Positions 15,812 through 24,899 of a DNA stretch of 41,292 nt are shown in pieces. The notes beneath the pieces are model-generated. The model saw nothing but the letters and a program-made list of their open reading frames with translations, had not been told where the DNA came from and did no database searches. The number at the start of each line of letters is the position of its first letter. Positions within the stretch are counted from its first letter, which is position 1. This stretch comes from CAZZCP01 sp964653235 (GTDB lineage: Bacteria > Bdellovibrionota > Bdellovibrionia > Bdellovibrionales > UBA840): NCBI GenBank assembly GCA_964653235.1, contig CAZZCP010000014.1, forward strand, positions 1 through 41,292. The letters are read 5' to 3'. The position numbers were made by a program, and so were the translations under genes.

Positions 15812-17644
15812 ATGAAAAACAACAAAGAAGCCCCCAAACCAGATTTGAAGAAAATTCTTCCAACTCCGTTCTTGTGGATAGGCCTTCTGCTCGTATTCTT
15901 TTTTTTGAACTCCATTATCAATCCTGAAAAATCTGTAGATTACAATGAATTCGTCGATAAAATTGAAAGCAATGAATTCAAAAAAGTCATTATTGGAAGT
16001 GATCGGGTAACGGGAATTTTTAAAGATGAAGAAAAAGATAGTATTTATGCATATAAGGTCGACGATGAAAAACTCATTCAGCTTTTAAAAGAAAAAAAGA
16101 TTTCCTTTCATGGCGTACCTGATAGCAGTTTTTGGAGCTCTATATTTGTTTGGATCATACCTCTTTTTTTCTTCTTTTGGATTTTGCGACAAGGCACACG
16201 TGGCCCTGGTCAGGGATTGTTTTCAATGAACAAATCACAGGCCAAAGTTCATATGCAAAAAGATATTGATGTTCGTTTTAAAGATGTTGCGGGCATTGAA
16301 TCTGCAAAAGAAGAACTACAAGAAATTGTGAATTTTTTAAACCATCCTGATGAGTATTCGCGATTGGGTGGAAGAATGCCCAAAGGAATTCTTCTTGTAG
16401 GCCCACCAGGTACAGGTAAAACACTTTTAGCTAAAGCTGTTGCTGGAGAAGCGGGGGTTCCTTTTTTTTCGATCAACGGATCAGAGTTTGTTGAATTGTT
16501 CGTTGGAATGGGTGCTTCAAGAGTCAGAGATCTCTTTCGCCAGGCAAGGGAGAAATCACCTAGTATTATATTTATTGATGAGCTAGATGCTCTTGGCAAA
16601 GCAAGAGCGACTTCTTCTTATTCAACCGGCTCAAATGATGAAAAAGAGCAGACCCTGAATCAGCTGCTGGCCGAGGTCGATGGATTTGATAGTAAATCAG
16701 GGGTGGTTCTTTTGGCTGCTACGAATCGCCCAGAAGTTTTAGATCCGGCTTTGCTTCGGGCTGGTAGGTTTGATCGACAAATCTTAATCGATAATCCCGA
16801 CCGTCAAGGCCGATTAGAAATTTTAAAAATCCACACAAAAAAACTAAAGCTCGAAAAAGAGATTGATTTAAACGAAATTGCTTTGCTGACATCAGGCTTT
16901 TCAGGAGCAGATTTAGCCAATTTGTGCAATGAAGCCGCTTTGATTGCAACTCGCAGAAAAGCAGAGCAGGTAGAATTTATCGATTTTGAAAATGCGATAG
17001 AAAGAATCATTGCTGGACTTGAGAGAAAGCAAAGAATTGCCAACGAAGAGGAGAGAGCACAAATCGCATACCATGAGATGGGTCATGCAACAATTGCTCT
17101 GGCAAATCCATTTTCAAGTAGTATTTTACAAAAAGTAAGTATTGTTCCAAGAGGAATGGGTGCATTGGGTTACACATTGCAAAGACCGGTTGAAGATAGA
17201 TATCTCGTTACCAAAGAAGAGCTATTACAACAGGTTTCTATGCTACTTGCGGGGAGAGCTTCAGAAGAAATATTTTGTGGAAAAATCTCTACCGGCGCTA
17301 GCGACGATTTAGTAAAAGCAACCAATATTGTTCGCTCTATGATTCTTCAATATGGTATGGGAGATGAAACAGGCTTGATGAGTTTAGATTCGAATCAGCC
17401 CGTATTTTTATCCAATGACGGGATGACGACAGGTGCTTCGACTCCCTTAAGTGACAAGAAAAAAGAACAAATCGATAGAGAAGTAGAGAACGTACTGCAG
17501 ACTGCTTATCAATCGGCAAAAAAGTGCATTGAAAACAACCGTGATTTTGTAGATCAATCAGTAAAGGCTTTACTTCAATCTGAGGTTCTCGATGCCGATG
17601 AACTGTATACACTCTGGAACCAGTTTGGAAGGCCAAATTCCTGA
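15812..17644 (+). CDS. ftsH: ATP-dependent zinc metalloprotease FtsH
   Basis: Membrane-bound AAA+ protease that degrades misfolded membrane proteins and regulatory substrates. 610 aa: TM1 (about 20-36), periplasmic FtsH-extracellular domain, TM2 (about 110-126), AAA domain with Walker A GPPGTGKT (about 197-204), Walker B IIFIDELDALG, second region of homology DPALLRAGRFDR, then the protease domain with zinc site HEMGH (421-425). I start at ATG 15812; an in-frame TTG at 15803 would add three residues and neither has a strong Shine-Dalgarno. The C-terminal tail is short, typical of delta-type FtsH paralogues. Confidence 0.97.
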   Translation: MKNNKEAPKPDLKKILPTPFLWIGLLLVFFFLNSIINPEKSVDYNEFVDKIESNEFKKVIIGSDRVTGIFKDEEKDSIYAYKVDDEKLIQLLKEKKISFHGVPDSSFWSSIFVWIIPLFFFFWILRQGTRGPGQGLFSMNKSQAKVHMQKDIDVRFKDVAGIESAKEELQEIVNFLNHPDEYSRLGGRMPKGILLVGPPGTGKTLLAKAVAGEAGVPFFSINGSEFVELFVGMGASRVRDLFRQAREKSPSIIFIDELDALGKARATSSYSTGSNDEKEQTLNQLLAEVDGFDSKSGVVLLAATNRPEVLDPALLRAGRFDRQILIDNPDRQGRLEILKIHTKKLKLEKEIDLNEIALLTSGFSGADLANLCNEAALIATRRKAEQVEFIDFENAIERIIAGLERKQRIANEEERAQIAYHEMGHATIALANPFSSSILQKVSIVPRGMGALGYTLQRPVEDRYLVTKEELLQQVSMLLAGRASEEIFCGKISTGASDDLVKATNIVRSMILQYGMGDETGLMSLDSNQPVFLSNDGMTTGASTPLSDKKKEQIDREVENVLQTAYQSAKKCIENNRDFVDQSVKALLQSEVLDADELYTLWNQFGRPNS

Positions 17645-17712
17645 GTTAACCCACTCTTTTACAATATTAAAAATCAAAACCTGATCGAGATTAGCTTATC
17701 CTTAAAAAACTT

Positions 17713-17721
17713 TGCTATACT
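17713..17721 (+). promoter_or_regulatory. Extended -10 promoter candidate for the CBS-ppk2 operon
   Basis: TGCTATACT matches the extended -10 consensus (TG-n-TATAAT with one mismatch) and lies about 43 bases ahead of the CBS gene start. No good -35 is visible at 16-18 bases, as is usual for extended -10 promoters. Called by eye. Confidence 0.45.
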
Positions 17722-17763
17722 ATTAGTCTGCTTCAATCAAGCAAAGCAGGTTTAGGAGAGAGT

Positions 17764-18216
17764 ATGTACCGTGATATACGTGGAGCGATGGTAAAATTTC
17801 CCTATGTGGCGAGTCCAGATATGACTTTAACAGAGGCTGCCCTGTATATGAAAGAGTGTCGAATTCGTCATCTTCCGGTGATTGCTGATGACCAAATTCT
17901 TGGCCTGGTGAGTGAAAGGGACTTAAAAGAGTATCAAGATGGTGATCGTTTTCAAGATCTTTGCCTACATGAAATTATAAAGTATGCGGCTTTTGTGGTG
18001 AGCGAAAACGAAGATTTAAAAAGTGTGTTGGGTATGATGGCAAGCAATAAAATGGGATCAGCACTTGTAGTTAATTCTGAAAACCAACTCACTGGGATTT
18101 TCACCACAACAGATGCACTTTTACTTTTGCAAAGTCTTCTCGATGGAGATCCTAAGTTTTATGATCATAAGCCGGGCGAAGTCATTTTACTGCGGGAGCT
18201 TGCCAATTGGAATTAG
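17764..18216 (+). CDS. Tandem CBS-domain protein
   Basis: 150 aa forming a Bateman module. CBS1 spans about residues 8-60 (TLTEAALYMKECRIRHLPVI then ILGLVSERDLK); CBS2 about 75-130 (DLKSVLGMMASNKMGSALVV then LTGIFTTTDALLLL). Such pairs bind adenosine nucleotides and act as energy or second-messenger sensors; the ligand cannot be read from sequence. GGAGAGAGT precedes the ATG. The stop overlaps the PPK2 start by 10 bases, so translation is coupled and a nucleotide-sensing partnership with the polyphosphate kinase is plausible (inference). Confidence 0.9.
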   Translation: MYRDIRGAMVKFPYVASPDMTLTEAALYMKECRIRHLPVIADDQILGLVSERDLKEYQDGDRFQDLCLHEIIKYAAFVVSENEDLKSVLGMMASNKMGSALVVNSENQLTGIFTTTDALLLLQSLLDGDPKFYDHKPGEVILLRELANWN

Positions 18217-19160
18217 AGTCTCCAAAGCTTCTTTTGGCAAAACTTGAAGAAGTTGCCAAAGGAGATCCTCAGTCTGTATCTGAAAAGTACAATATTCCAG
18301 TTGATGTATTGCTAAAAGCTCGTGAGACTCCCATTAGCCAAATGGTGAATTCCCACTATCCATACAAAACCAAAATGCGCCGAAAAAATTATCAAGAGCG
18401 AAAACAGGTTTTACAGATTGAATTGGTGAAATTTCAAAAATGGGTCAAAGAAACCGGTAAAAAACTTGTTCTGATTTTTGAGGGTCGAGATGCAGCCGGC
18501 AAGGGTGGTACTATCAAGAGATTTACTGAACATCTCAATCCTAGGGGAGCCCGGGTGGTGGCACTTGTAAAGCCCAACGAACAAGAGCTTGGCGAATGGT
18601 ACTTTCAGCGCTATGCCCGTCAATTGCCAACTGCAGGCGAGATCGTCTTCTTTGATCGCTCATGGTACAATCGAGCGGGTGTTGAAAAAGTTATGGGCTT
18701 TTGCACGCCAGAGCAATATCAAGATTTTGCGAAACATGTTCCAGTTTTTGAAAAAATGCTGGTCGAAAGTGGAGTGCACGTCATAAAATTTTGGTTTTCT
18801 GTCTCTCGAGAAGAACAAATTCGTCGATTCATTGCTCGAACGCGAGACCCCCTTAAGCAATGGAAACTGAGCCCGATGGATGTTGCATCACTTGGTCTTT
18901 GGCGCGAATACACAGAGGCCAAAGAATCGATGTTTTATTCTAGCGATACAGAGCATTGTCCTTGGGTTGTAGTTTGAGCCGATGACAAAAAGCGAGCGCG
19001 ACTGAATGCGATGAGATATGTTCTTCGCAACTTTGAATACACAGATAAAGATCCAAATTCAATTTGGCCCTTAGATCCTCAAATTTTAGGACCCGCAGAG
19101 AAAATCTATGAGCCCGATGAGTTGATTCAAAGAGATCTTTTTAAAAAAGAAATGAAATAA
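18207..19160 (+). pseudogene. ppk2: Polyphosphate kinase 2 interrupted by an in-frame TGA
   Basis: PPK2 enzymes transfer phosphate between polyphosphate and nucleoside phosphates. The frame from TTG 18207 (ribosome site GGGAG) shows Walker A GRDAAGKGG, GEWYFQRYARQLP, FFDRSWYNRAGVE and the lid TRDPLKQWKLSPMD. It stops at TGA 18975-18977 just after CPWVVV. In the same frame the family's conserved continuation ADDKKRARLNAMRYVL follows at once and runs to a proper TAA at 19160, a full length of about 317 codons. Homologues have Arg (or Lys/Glu) at the TGA position, so one CGA-to-TGA change explains it. Without the last 61 residues activity is doubtful. TGA is used as a normal stop in neighbouring genes, so code reassignment is unlikely. 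Sequencing error remains possible. Confidence 0.85.
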
Positions 19161-19161
19161 T

Positions 19162-19626
19162 TTAGGCGATTAAACTTTCGCAAGCCTCGATACATTCTTT
19201 GCATGCTTCATGGCAGTCTTTGCACTCTTGGTGCTTTTTATGCTTTTCACATTCTGCCGCGCAAAGCTCACAAATTCCAATACAAGCTTTCACATAGGAA
19301 CCAAACTCTTGCTTTGCCAAAGTATTGTAATTGGCCATGGCAGCGAGGGCATTACATACTTCAACACTATTGACTACGATCGCAAGACAAGGAGCCATCA
19401 TGCCGTTACCTTGTGCGAGTTCACGCATGCAATGGGCAATACAAATTTCTCCAGCCTCAACGCAGTCTCTTGCTTTTTGCGCAACCTTCTCTAATTTGCT
19501 TTTTGAGAATCCAGAATCTTTTACTTTCGTATGATGATGGTGTTTTTCTTCTTTGGCAAAAGCTGTTCCTGCAGCCATAGCAATTCCAGCAGCACTGGCA
19601 TGTTTGATCATATCTCTTCGGTTCAT
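19162..19626 (-). CDS. Csp1-like four-helix copper-storage protein with Tat signal
   Basis: 154 aa. The N-terminus MNRRDMIKHASAAGIAMAAG is a twin-arginine signal, cleaved near AFAKE, so the folded protein is exported. The mature protein begins with a HHHH stretch and then has 14 cysteines in helices, many as CxxxC or CxxC (ICIAHC, ACIGICELC, CKDCHEACKEC). This pattern defines the DUF326/copper-storage family, in which Csp1 four-helix bundles hold many Cu(I) ions inside the bundle. Tat export is also seen for methanotroph Csp1. AAGGAG sits before the ATG. It converges on ppk2 with one base between stops. Copper storage or detoxification in the periplasm is the likely role. Confidence 0.88.
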   Translation of the reverse strand: MNRRDMIKHASAAGIAMAAGTAFAKEEKHHHHTKVKDSGFSKSKLEKVAQKARDCVEAGEICIAHCMRELAQGNGMMAPCLAIVVNSVEVCNALAAMANYNTLAKQEFGSYVKACIGICELCAAECEKHKKHQECKDCHEACKECIEACESLIA

Positions 19627-19686
19627 ACAAACTCCTTTTTCTCAAATTAAAGTAGAAGCAATCTTAAGTCCAGTCCAGTTCGAGAT

Positions 19687-21224
19687 TTAGCTATTTTGAC
19701 ACCATATAGGAGAGGCATACGCCCATTGATTGTTTCTTTGTTTGACTCGCAGGTAGTAAAAATCATGATTCGTAGTTTGTGTATCTGTAAAAGTCGTTTT
19801 CAGCTTAGATTCCCAATCAGCCGCAAGTCGATGAAAACGAAATGCTGGCGAGTCAATTTTACCTAAGTTTCGCGCATAAGAACCTTCAATCAATCGAGAG
19901 ATCGGAATTTGATATTCTTTTTCATTGAATTCAGCATGAATCTGGCTGTCTTTTTCGGTTTCTACCTCAAGGTAGATGCCTTGGGTAGCTGGCGTGGTAT
20001 TGGTGGGGTTGCCTTGTGAAACCACTTCGAAATCAAGAGTGCCTTTATCGATTTGCTTGAAATTACCATTGCGAAAGGGAACTTCAATACCTTTTTCTTT
20101 CTCCACTGGAGAGACAACTTCCATGCCGCGAAAGCGAGGCTCAATTTTTAGAATTCTTGAATTGGGAAAGTGCAGCCGACTCCGCCACGAGAAACTGCTT
20201 TTCTTTTCTCCCCAACCCACTTCTAGAAAAATTCTTGCAATCATTTTTGCATTCTCTGTTTCATTGGTCTTTTCGGGATGAAAGCGACGCAAGACTTGGT
20301 TGTTCTTAACGACCTCAACAGACTCTAGGGCCGAGCTAGCCTGGATGTCTATTTCGATTTCTCTTTCTTGAGTACTGGCAATACGACTACCCATAGGAGC
20401 GCCATTGACTGCAAACTGCAGATCCATTTTATCTCCGGTCAGGGCAAAGGTTCGGCCGGCAAAGATAGCTTCCCATATATCTTCGCGGCTGAGTGATTTG
20501 GCCCAAACACCGGTCTTTCCGTGGCCATAACTACCAGGGTAGGCACTATGATGGTCGGTGTTGCCAAGAAAGCCAAATTGATGCCCTAGTTTCAGTCCGT
20601 ATTGCGCTGTTCCTGCATAGTCAATCGGACCCATTGAATGCAAAAAAGGGCGGGGTGATTCACAACTTTCTGAGATTCCATGCATTGAAAGAATCTCTAA
20701 GGCAGGAGTGAGATCGGGTGAAAAAACATCCCAATTTACCCCTCGTGAACCCAGAGGGTAGGCAAGGTGATGAGGAAAAGCAAACACTGCGCCTGATTTG
20801 TACTGCCTTAGTTTTTCTTGCACATCTGGAATACTCTCACCCAATAGCAATGGGCCCTCTAGATCTTTATACACAATTGTGTAATCCCCCTCATAACTTG
20901 AGTGGNNNNNNNNNNTGAGTGGACCTCATAGCCAGGAAAGATCACAAATTTTCCCTCTTCATTGTAGTCTTTTACTTTTTCAAGATATCGCTCCCAGCCC
21001 TTGCGAAGTTTCTTAAAGCCAAGATTGTGAAAATCAATGATATACTGAATGCGCTCATCGGGTTCGGGCATATCGGTCCAATCTGCATGACCAGTTACAG
21101 AGACAAAGTCCAATTGTGTGCGAGCATTTTCAAAAGCGGCCGTCAGGGGGCCGTGAGCATAAGAAATATTGCAATGGTTGTGAAGGTCACCGTAAAAGAC
21201 TTTATAATTCTTAAAACTGTTCAT
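19687..21224 (-). CDS. DUF3604/PHP-domain metallohydrolase-like protein (spans N gap)
   Basis: Starts VFYGDLHNHCNISYAHG (after MNSFKNYK), with the PHP metal motif DLHNH; further blocks are SVTGHADWTDMPEP, FPGYEVHSSYEGDY, FAFPHHLAY and FLGNTDHHSAYPG. These metal-ligand His/Asp clusters are typical of the DUF3604 branch of PHP hydrolases. A C-terminal beta-sandwich (about residues 290-506) follows. The 10-N gap (20906-20915) interrupts the gene; removing it plus a duplicated 7-base flank gives one 506-codon frame. It overlaps the stop of the oxidoreductase gene by 14 bases and ends a three-gene operon. A role in degrading a sugar or phosphorylated substrate is inference from the neighbours. Confidence 0.8.
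20906..20915. other. Scaffold gap (10 N) with 7-base overlapping flanks
   Basis: TGAGTGG occurs on both sides of the Ns. Merging the two copies restores the PHP-protein reading frame (EVHSSYEGDY), so no sequence is missing. Confidence 0.88.
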
Positions 21225-22461
21225 GGATCGGGTCTCCAAAGAAAATGGGGTTTGAATTGGAATGAATAGATTGCAAGCTAGCATGAATCATTTCAAGTGA
21301 GCGATGACCATCTATGCTTTTTACTTTGGGAGTTTCTCCCTTGGCAAAGCGATCAATCTCTCTTAAGAGCTCTAGGTCAGCGCCAAAGTGAGAGGAAGAA
21401 AAATCCTGATTGCGAGCATCAATAAGAATTCGATCTTTTCCGTGATTGGATAGTACTTCGATCTCTCCTGTAGCTCGGGTCATAAAAATTCTTCCGCTAG
21501 ATCCAATTAGCTCAAAGCTTTCTTGGTCTTTGGCGGAGGGACCAAAAATACAAAAATATAGAGAGGCTTTGATGCCATTTTGATAGGTAATATGGCTTAT
21601 GCAATGATCAATAATATCACTACCTGGTCGGTATACGCAGACATCCACTTGTTCATCCGGGTCTGTAGCCTGCATCCAACCTGCTTTTTGAAAGTCCGCA
21701 TTGAATTGCTTCAGATCAGGGTCTTCATAAAGATTGTAGGGACATTGTGGTCGATCACATTCAGAGCATCTTAGGGGGGCATTGGGGTCTTCGGCAATTA
21801 CTTTGCTTCTACCTCCAGTAGCAGAAAGATGTTTCCAATTGGACTGGGCAAACCAATTTAAAACATCGTAGTGATGTGAACATTTGTCATTAAAAGCTCC
21901 ACCTGATTTTTTATTCTCTCGGTGCCACAAATGAAAGTAGCGAGTGTAGGGGAGCAAAGATCGAATTTGCATCATTTGCAAATCACCAATCAGCCCATCT
22001 TTAAGAAGTTCAAAGCACTTTTGCCAGGTGTTTTCATAGCGGCGAGTAAAACCCATAATCAAAGGATTTTGAAATTCATTTTCAGCATTCAGAATGCTTT
22101 GTGAGTCGGCAAGGCTTACGGCAATCGGTTTGTCGAGATAAACCTTTTTACCAGATTGAAGAGCTAATCTTGCGGGCTCTAAATGAGCATGAGTGGGCGT
22201 GGTAATTAAAATCACATGCACGCGCGGATTTTGAATCAAACTTTCATATTCAGGATGCAAATCAATCTGCGCTTCATATTGCTGAACTTGATAGAGTTGG
22301 CTCAATTTTTCTTTGGCCTCTTTTGCTCTCAAAGGATTTTTCTCGCAGATCGCAGTAAGGCGCAAATCGACTTCAGGGCAAAGATCAACGAGTCTTTCTC
22401 CTAAAACAAGAGCTCCTCTCATTCCTGCTCCAATAATGCCCACTCCAATTTCTTTATTCAT
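21211..22461 (-). CDS. Gfo/Idh/MocA-family oxidoreductase
   Basis: 416 aa NAD(P)-dependent sugar or cyclitol dehydrogenase. The Rossmann fold starts at residue 5 (GVGIIGAGMRGALVLGE). The family EKP-type motif appears as YLDKPIAVS (about 113-121), and the central C-terminal region includes GGAFNDKCSHHYDVLNWF, where the lysine and His pair are typical active-site residues. An unusual cysteine cluster, RCSECDRPQCPYN (about residue 220), could bind a metal. ATG 22461 directly abuts the symporter TAA. The substrate is unknown; the neighbouring symporter and NagB-like enzyme point to an amino sugar or related monosaccharide (inference). Confidence 0.92.
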   Translation of the reverse strand: MNKEIGVGIIGAGMRGALVLGERLVDLCPEVDLRLTAICEKNPLRAKEAKEKLSQLYQVQQYEAQIDLHPEYESLIQNPRVHVILITTPTHAHLEPARLALQSGKKVYLDKPIAVSLADSQSILNAENEFQNPLIMGFTRRYENTWQKCFELLKDGLIGDLQMMQIRSLLPYTRYFHLWHRENKKSGGAFNDKCSHHYDVLNWFAQSNWKHLSATGGRSKVIAEDPNAPLRCSECDRPQCPYNLYEDPDLKQFNADFQKAGWMQATDPDEQVDVCVYRPGSDIIDHCISHITYQNGIKASLYFCIFGPSAKDQESFELIGSSGRIFMTRATGEIEVLSNHGKDRILIDARNQDFSSSHFGADLELLREIDRFAKGETPKVKSIDGHRSLEMIHASLQSIHSNSNPIFFGDPIHEQF

Positions 22462-24180
22462 TTAAAAACCTGTTCCAAATAAAATTTCTAAACCAATCGA
22501 AAGGCCCAACAAAGTGCTGCAGATCATACACACCCAAACAGCAAATTCTTTGAAAGGAAGCTCTTTTTTCTCTGGCCAAATGCCCTTTGGTTGTACTTTA
22601 TCATAAAACTCTTGAACCTCTTCTGGTTTTGCTTTGGGTCCAAATTGAATTCCAAACAGCAAACCAAGCAAGCTGCTTGCCATAATATAGATCAATCCAA
22701 TCTCATAGGCGAGTCCGATTGAAAAAACAGCAATACTTGCCAATAAACCAAAGAGTATCGCTAGAATTTCTGCAATTGCAGTGACGCGCCACCAGAGCCA
22801 TCTTAGTAGATTCGGCAAGCCCAAGGCAGCTCCAATAGCCGCAACCCACTTCCATGCTTGTTCAATCGTATCGATCTGAAAACTCACCATAATGGCAATA
22901 CATCCAAAAGCCACCACCGAGATACGACTGGCGATCACTCTATTTTTGGCATCTAGTTCAATATTTAAGTGTGGCAGCCAATCATTGACCACATAAGATG
23001 CGCCCCAGTTAATATGGGTATCGATCGTGCTCATAAAAGCTGCCATAAAGCTGGTGAGTAAAAGCCCTAGTGCAAAGGGTGAGAGAAATTCTCGCATCAA
23101 AACCGGAAAGGCAAGCTCGCGGTCGGCAGCAACTACAGCCCCGGCACCGCCAAGAGCAGTCTCTTCTTGACCAACAGGAATTAATACCAAAGCGCATACG
23201 CCCACCACTATCCAGGGCCAAGCCCGAACCAAGTAGTGCAAAGTCACAAAAGTAAGAGCGGCCCATCTTGCGCCCTGATCATCTTTAGTGGCATTGAGTC
23301 TTTGCATGATATAACCACCGCCATCGCCATCGCTTCGAGAAAAACCTTGTACCATCAGGTAAATGGCATAAACCCCAGCGCCAACATTCATCTGAGTGAG
23401 CCAGCCCTCAGTTGTACTTGGAAACAAATCCAAATAGGCATGGCTCTCACCGTAGATTTCAGTCATTTTAAGTAGGAGCCCTGCTTGTCCGCCAACAGCT
23501 CCCCAAACTTCAAAAGCAAGCCAAGTCGTACCCAAAAAAGCCAAAGCAAATTGAATAAAATCTGTGTAAATCACACCTCGCAAGCCTGCAAGGCTAGAAT
23601 AAACCACGACAAGAGAAATGAGTGATACAATAGTGAGAGCTTCGGATGGACTACCAAAAGTCGAAGAGGCAGGCCATATAAAAGCAAAGCCGGTGTATAC
23701 TGCAGGAGCAATTTCACGCCAATCAATAAACTGACTAACAATTTTCACCATCGCTCGAATAACCCAGCCGAGAATAATACAATTGATAAAAATACCACTT
23801 AGGCTAGCGCGAAACATTCGAAGATACTCTGCTGGCTTGCCTGTGTAGCGCAGGCTGACCAACTCCGAATCTGTTACCACTCCCGAGCGATTCCAGTATT
23901 TTGCGAATAATGCAAACACCATTGAATGGGCCCCAACAACAGCCCACCACATCCAGTTTCCTGAAATACCTTTGGCAGCAATCATTCCAGTAATTGCAAG
24001 TGGTGTGTCGGCGGCAAAGGTTGTTGCAACAATCGAAACCCCAGTGAGCCACCAGGGTAATTTTCCGCCAGCTAAAAAATATTCTTTGGTATTTTGTCCC
24101 GCTTTATCTTTGAAATAAATTCCTACTGATAAGGTGAATAAAAGATAAATTGCAATAGGAATCAATGTGATTGCCGACAT
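22462..24180 (-). CDS. Sodium:solute symporter (SSS family)
   Basis: 572-aa inner-membrane transporter with about 13-14 hydrophobic helices. The N-terminal part has the family pattern KEYFLAGGKLPWWLTGVSIV (about 32-51) and AADTPLAITGM; GLRGVIYTDFIQFALAF lies near residue 205. Later helices contain MAAFMSTIDTHINWGASYVV, the conserved sodium/substrate-site region. Most SSS members import sugars, amino acids or organic acids with Na+. It is the first gene of a minus-strand operon with the oxidoreductase and DUF3604 protein and is divergent from the NagB-like gene, so a sugar or amino-sugar substrate is likely. The two divergent starts are about 50 bases apart. Confidence 0.95.
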   Translation of the reverse strand: MSAITLIPIAIYLLFTLSVGIYFKDKAGQNTKEYFLAGGKLPWWLTGVSIVATTFAADTPLAITGMIAAKGISGNWMWWAVVGAHSMVFALFAKYWNRSGVVTDSELVSLRYTGKPAEYLRMFRASLSGIFINCIILGWVIRAMVKIVSQFIDWREIAPAVYTGFAFIWPASSTFGSPSEALTIVSLISLVVVYSSLAGLRGVIYTDFIQFALAFLGTTWLAFEVWGAVGGQAGLLLKMTEIYGESHAYLDLFPSTTEGWLTQMNVGAGVYAIYLMVQGFSRSDGDGGGYIMQRLNATKDDQGARWAALTFVTLHYLVRAWPWIVVGVCALVLIPVGQEETALGGAGAVVAADRELAFPVLMREFLSPFALGLLLTSFMAAFMSTIDTHINWGASYVVNDWLPHLNIELDAKNRVIASRISVVAFGCIAIMVSFQIDTIEQAWKWVAAIGAALGLPNLLRWLWWRVTAIAEILAILFGLLASIAVFSIGLAYEIGLIYIMASSLLGLLFGIQFGPKAKPEEVQEFYDKVQPKGIWPEKKELPFKEFAVWVCMICSTLLGLSIGLEILFGTGF

Positions 24181-24229
24181 TCAGCGATCATTGTCAAAGC
24201 TTCGTTTCTTTGGCAAGACCCTTTTACAG

Positions 24230-24823
24230 ATGCGCTATAGAAAAGCCAATAACCTTAAAGAATGGATAGATTTCATCGATCAAGAATTGGTTGATTTTTA
24301 CAATCGTGAGCCGAAAGACTTAAAAATCTATTTACCTGCGGGCAATACACCAAAGCCGCTCTATCAGAGCTGGAGAGAGAATCCTCCAGTTTATTTGAAG
24401 AATGCAGAATTGTTGCAAATTGATGAAGTTCTCGATGGGAGTGAGCTCTTTGCAAACTTTTTCAAAGAAGAGCTTTCTTTAAAAGTAGAGCCCCTCGATG
24501 GGGCCGATGTTCAGGCAGATATTGCCATTCTTGGGTTGGGAACCAATGGGCATGTGGGTTTTCATGAACCCGGAATTGCCGATACATTTTACTCGGGTTG
24601 CGTAGCACTCAGTGAAGAGAGCATTCGCAATTTAAATCTAAAACCAGGCACTTGGGGAGAGACTTATGGTTTGGGTGCTTTTTGTCGCTGCAAGCTGATT
24701 CTTTTGATTGTTCGAGGGCCAAGCAAGAGGTCTTTGATGCAAGATCTGTTGCAAGACAAGACGCAGCTTCCAGCTCAATTTTTAATGAAACAACCCCAAT
24801 TGGTTGTGATTGATCTAGAGTAG
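24230..24823 (+). CDS. NagB-like glucosamine-6-phosphate deaminase/isomerase family protein
   Basis: 197 aa from ATG 24230; a GTG at 24167 would add 21 residues but would overlap the divergent symporter start. The motif IAILGLGTNGHVGFHEPG (about residue 105) corresponds to the NagB LGIGxDGHIAFNEP active-site block. LPAGNTPKPLY near residue 33 is the N-terminal phosphate-binding loop. It is shorter than E. coli NagB (266 aa), and the catalytic Asp/Glu pattern is altered, so it may act on a related sugar phosphate or as a 6-phosphogluconolactonase-type enzyme. Divergent from the symporter operon, consistent with catabolism of the imported sugar. Confidence 0.8.
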   Translation: MRYRKANNLKEWIDFIDQELVDFYNREPKDLKIYLPAGNTPKPLYQSWRENPPVYLKNAELLQIDEVLDGSELFANFFKEELSLKVEPLDGADVQADIAILGLGTNGHVGFHEPGIADTFYSGCVALSEESIRNLNLKPGTWGETYGLGAFCRCKLILLIVRGPSKRSLMQDLLQDKTQLPAQFLMKQPQLVVIDLE

Positions 24824-24899
24824 AAATATATTCTCAAAATCTAAAGAGAAATGAGAATAGCTAGTAAAAAGCCTCGAGGCGTACTAAGAATATTTTCAA

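Noticed and set aside
18975..18977. TGA in ppk2 as selenocysteine or reassigned codon
   Set aside because: The position is normally Arg, not Cys; no SECIS-like hairpin was noticed after it, and TGA is a plain stop in rimK, rimB and the 730-aa lipoprotein gene.
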